Position numbers and translations under genes: made by a program
The notes under the pieces: generated by a model
Database searches by the model: none
Seen by the model: the letters and a program-made list of their open reading frames with translations, nothing else
Told to the model about the DNA's origin: nothing
Shown here: piece after piece, positions 60,252 to 64,000 of the stretch
Layout: every line of letters starts with the position of its first letter
Position numbering within the stretch: position 1 is the first letter of the stretch
Assembly (NCBI GenBank): GCA_025331445.1
Contig: JAIWNE010000030.1
Coordinates: 62,001-126,000, forward strand
Origin: Blakeslea trispora
Taxonomy: Eukaryota > Mucoromycota > Mucoromycetes > Mucorales > Choanephoraceae
Direction: 5' to 3'
DNA length: 64,000 bases

Positions 60252-61879
60252 ATGTCAAATAACTATAAAAGCAAATTAAGATCCTATAAAGCTAACAAGG
60301 AAACACAGGTGGAAACAAAACAAGAAGAGGAAGTCAAACCCCAGACACCAGCACCCATCGATGACATCCAGGCCTTCTTTCCGCCTTCACCTTTTGGAAG
60401 AAAAAGAACACAAACTGTAGGCGACCGATTTATACCCACACGAGAAAGAGATATTGCAAGAGACTTCCAACTTGCTCACCACACAAAAAGAAACTCAAGT
60501 GATGGAACAGAACTCTGTCAGAGCCAGTCCAATCGACGTATGCATGCTTACTTTCGAGCCGAACTGTTGGATGATCCTTCAGCAATAAATGACTTTATAG
60601 CTCCCGAAACAAATACTCGACGCATCATGCACTATACAGTACAAGAACCCAATTCTCCTTCTTCTTCCTCATCCTCTCTGAATCGCGTGATAGCACCAGT
60701 AGCACCACCAGCAACAGTTAATGTAAATCTGCCTCTACATAACCTTCTCAATTCACCTAGCACACCTAACGCATCACGTTTTCAAACATCTACTATTAGT
60801 GAAGCAGGCAGACGAATCTTATCCATCTCAAATCAGTCTGAACGGCCTATCAACACCAATGCCATCAAGACATTAGACGCACCTGATCTTAAAGATGATT
60901 TTTATCTGAATCTAATTGATTGGGGTGCCAATGATCGGCTAGCTGTTGGCTTGGGTCACTCTGTATATCTATGGAATGCCAGTACAAGTCAAGTGACAAA
61001 ACTACGTACCTTTGCCGACAAGGTCACATCTGTTAACTGGTCTAAAGTAGGTTCCTTATTGGCCATCGGTACTGGTACAGGACGATGTTATCTATTTGAT
61101 ACAGAAGCAGTTCATTGTATGCGTACATGGCATAACCATGCATCCCGTATAGGTAAGTGTGCGATAACAAATAGACAAAGAAATCAAAACTCATCTATTG
61201 TACTCTTATAGGTACTATTGCTTGGCGATCCAATATAATAAGTACAGGTGGAAGAGATGGCAAGATTTACCATCATGATGTTCGCTCACCCAACGCCTAT
61301 TTCAGAAAATTGTCCGGTCACCAACACGAAGTATGTGGACTCAAATGGAATCCAGAAGGGACGATGCTTGCTTCAGGTGGTAACGATAATAAACTGCTTA
61401 TATGGAATTCTCATCAAAATGTTCAATCTCATCGCTTTTCACAACATCAAGCGGCTATCAAGGCTATCAGTTGGAGTCCACACAAGCGTGGTTTGTTGGC
61501 AAGTGGTGGAGGAACAGCCGATATGACAATCAAGTTATGGAACGCAGCATCCGGTCAACTCAACTCTTCCCATTATGTAGGCTCGCAAGTATGCAATCTG
61601 CTGTGGTCTGAAAAGACAGACGAAATTGTCTCTACACATGGTTACTCAAAAGACGGTGCTGCTTCTTCTAACTCGGTCATTGTCTGGAAAGCAGACAAAA
61701 TGCAAAAACTAGCTTCGTTATCAGGACATACCTCACGCGTACTCTATCTGTCTCTCAGCTCTGATGGTAATACTGTTGCAACAGGTGCTGGCGATGAGAC
61801 TATCAAATTCTGGGATCTCTTTTCTTTGGTCAAAAAGACAAAACCATTCGAACTTGAAAGAAAAGGATGTCTGCGCTAA
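60252..61879 (+). CDS. APC/C activator, Cdh1/Fzr-type WD40 protein
   Basis: Co-activator that brings substrates to the anaphase-promoting complex. C-box VGDRFIPTRERDIA near residue 57, then an Asn/Ser-rich linker and seven WD40 blades: DFYLNLIDWGANDRLAVGLG, TGTGRCYLFD, GTIAWRSNIISTGGRDGKIY, LASGGNDNKLLIWN, LLASGGGTADMTIKLWN, WSEKTDEIVSTHGYSKDG, LSSDGNTVATGAGDETIKFW. The SIISTGGRDG and AISWSPHKRGLLASGGGTAD strings are characteristic of Cdc20/Cdh1. The C-terminus is ...LERKGCLR; a Leu-Arg end in place of the canonical Ile-Arg tail. One intron (about 61152-61210). The N-terminal FFPPSPFGRKRT may be phosphoregulated (SP sites). Cdh1 over Cdc20 is inferred from C-box context. Confidence 0.88.
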
Positions 61880-62308
61880 GAATTTATTCATTTGTATCAT
61901 ACATCTTCATTTGTTATTCCCCCCCCCTTTGCATCTTTCATATTATACTCTTTGCTCAGAACGATTCCCCCCTCTCTCTCTAACCCAACACAGATAAGGA
62001 AAAAAACTGTAAAAAAAGATAAGGGGATTCTTTTTCCCGCTTACTTTTTGATTTCGGATCACAAACACAATAAAATCTTATAGCATTTGAAATGATTGGT
62101 TTGCTGTTATTTAATCTTCTATATAAGCTTTGAAAAAAAAGATTACTGTTTTTTCCCTCTTCTTTACATTCACACTCACACTTTTCTTTCTTATTGCCGA
62201 GACATTCTCCCTTTTGATTTTTATCAGTCAATTCTTCCTTACCCTGTAGGTTATATTTAAAAAGATTATTTTGTGAAAATATTGTATTTGTTGTTTTGTA
62301 TAAAGAAT
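61880..62308. other. Intergenic spacer
   Basis: About 430 bp; polypyrimidine/poly-C run near 61919-61927 and the MFS-gene promoter. No gene seen. Confidence 0.4.
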
Positions 62309-63827
62309 ATGACGAACGAGCATACTACTTTAGATCATCCTGAAAAGACTTTTTCTGACGTGGGTCATGATTCAAAATCTCAAGGTAATTTCAAATACTG
62401 TTTGTTTTTGTATCATGATTGACTCATCTTGTTTTACAAAGTAACCAATCACAGTGAAGAAGTATCATCATCATCTACTGAAGTAGAACATGATGGTGGT
62501 TATGGTTGGCTTGTTGTCTTGGGTGCATTCTTTGTCCAAGTGACTAGTTTTGGTACTATTACAAGTTGGTAAGCTATTTTCTTCTCAAAATGTATGTGAA
62601 TGTATAAGCTAACTCTATATGCATTGACTGTAGGGGTAAGAAACAGACGAATGTTATGCTTGAGCGATCTAATTTTCTTTCTTTTTTGGGGGAAATGCAT
62701 TCTATGTAGGTGTCATGCAAGATTACTATGAACAACATTACTTTAGTCAAGTTCCTCAGGCTGCACTTAATCTCAGCTTTGTTGGTACACTTTCGATGGT
62801 CTTTCTGAACGGTGTCTGTCCACTTGCTCAAATTTTTGTGTCTCTGTACGGCGTTCGAGTTGCCGTAGTCACAGGTACTCTTCTGATTTGTCTCGGTCTA
62901 GAGATGGCTAGTTTGGCTACACAGATATGGCATCTGTACCTGACTCAGGGTGTTGTATTTGGTGTCGGGGCTGCTTTTGTTTATGTGGCCATTATGGGTG
63001 TAGCTCCTCAATGGTTTGCTCGACGTAGAGGGTTGGCTTTGGGCATTATTGCTAGTGGCTCAGGTATTGGAGGTCTGGTGATTCCGTTCGTCATGACTTC
63101 TGTCAACCAACATCTGGGCCCAGCCTGGAGTTATCGTATTCTTGGCTTTATCTGCTTGGTCTGTGATCTAATTGCCTGCTTTACTGTTCGAGAACGTGTG
63201 CCTCTTGCACGTAAACGTCTCTCTCAGATGATCAATTTCTCTGTCATGAAAAACGGTCAATTTGTCTTGTTTATGGTGGCTTCTAACATTGGTCTGTTTG
63301 GCTACTTTATTCCCTATTTCTTTTTACCTTCTTATGCCACCTATATTGGTTTGTCAGACACAGAAGGATCTGCTTTGGTGGCTGTCAGTGCTGCAGGCAA
63401 TTTCGTGGGTCGTATTCTCTGCGGGCTCCTTGCAGACAAGATTGGCAAGATCAATACCAATTTGATTTTCACGTTTATTTCATCCCTCAGTTGTCTGCTG
63501 ATCTGGACTTTTTCTAATTCTTACGGTAGCTTGATGGCATTTTCAGTTGTGTTTGGTTTGACGAGTGGCTCCTTTTTTGCTTTGATCTCTCCCTTGACTG
63601 CTTATTTGCTTGGTATGGAGTTGTTTCCTTCAGGTCTTTCTTTGCTGTTGTTGTCCAATGTAATTGCTGTGTTTGGTTCCAATATTGCTAGTGCTATTGA
63701 ATCAGGTGTTTCCTCTGCACCATTCTTTAGTTACAAAATGTTTGCTGGTGTTGCTTATCTAGTAGGTGCTATTCTGCTTCTCATCCTCAAATTGAAACTC
63801 GATCGTAATTTATTTGCCAAAGTATAA
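62309..63827 (+). CDS. MFS monocarboxylate-type transporter with a 2-nt exon
   Basis: Twelve-helix permease of the monocarboxylate/riboflavin (MCH) branch of the major facilitator superfamily, plasma or organelle membrane. Exons 62309-62384, 62442-62568, 62634-62635 and 62710-63827 sum to 1,323 nt (440 residues). Seen: DGGYGWLVVLGAFFVQ, TSWGVMQDYYEQHYF, GVCPLAQIFV, RRRGLALGIIASGSGIGG, LCGLLADKIGKINTN and LLILKLKLDRNL. The conserved SWGVM needs the 2-nt exon GG between two GT-AG introns; without it the frame is lost. Substrate unknown. The gene is complete; the window ends 173 bp downstream. Confidence 0.85.
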
Positions 63828-64000
63828 ATTGGCTTTATCCAAAATTGATATATAAAATCAGAGCAAAGATAATCTTCTATTATCTAAATAATAACATTAA
63901 CTTTAAGTGTTGCTTTATCGGATACTATGCTTCGTCTCCTACTTTTAAGAATAAAAGCAGTCTTGTGTATATTCAACAGTTATAATGCAAACAGGCCTTG

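Overview
The window looks like a nuclear contig from a Mucorales-type fungus (Mucoromycota). Coding is eukaryotic: most genes are cut by GT-AG introns of about 40-80 nt, intergenic DNA is A/T-rich with long T and A runs, and gene models give verprolin, exportin-1, Fip1, PriL, a PMT, GT15, Zn2Cys6 and G-alpha proteins. The genus and species cannot be fixed from sequence alone.

Layout. 1-4 kb: 3' part of an acyl-CoA dehydrogenase with a possible PTS1 tail, a Bax-inhibitor-like protein, the ribosome-assembly factor Slx9 and a four-helix membrane protein. 5.9-9.5 kb: a Zn2Cys6 activator whose zinc cluster and body lie in different frames. 9.5-12.3 kb: gene-poor DNA with a perfect foldback element (two 226-bp arms, TA flanks, a Tc1/mariner transposase tail). 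12.3-22 kb: a second four-helix protein, an acidic membrane protein, Fip1 and a diverged exportin-1 (convergent, 29 bp apart).

22.1-26.7 kb is a mobile-derived island: a gene with a PD-(D/E)XK-like signature of a type I recall as expanded in Mucorales, then an apparently intact Crypton (tyrosine recombinase/NDC10-like domain plus GCR1_C). 27-33.7 kb: a small unknown gene, a nucleoplasmin-like protein with a lysine-rich repeat tail, a PMT2-type mannosyltransferase and a DusA-type tRNA-dihydrouridine synthase. 33.7-45.6 kb: bL34m, an SDR, a GT15 mannosyltransferase with unusual splice sites, an LRR protein, a G3BP-like protein, a degenerate hexokinase-like protein and verprolin/WIP. 45.6-48.3 kb: gene-poor, with a TATA-led hairpin-rich stretch that may be an RNA gene. 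48.3-64 kb: a GTPBP1-like GTPase, a small acidic protein, eL37, a G-alpha, a rhodanese, PriL, a TBC Rab-GAP, a Cdh1/Cdc20-type APC/C activator and an MFS monocarboxylate-type transporter that needs a 2-nt exon.

There is no operon logic; most genes are housekeeping and stand alone. The most interesting parts are the 22-26.7 kb island, the foldback element, and several genes that depart from their families: degenerate hexokinase, altered G3 motif in the GTPase, diverged exportin, split Zn2Cys6 factor, 2-nt exon, and GC-AG and GA-AG introns. Exon junctions were worked out by hand. For GT15, the MFS transporter, the Crypton, Slx9 and the PD-(D/E)XK gene the exon lengths sum to whole codons, which supports those models.
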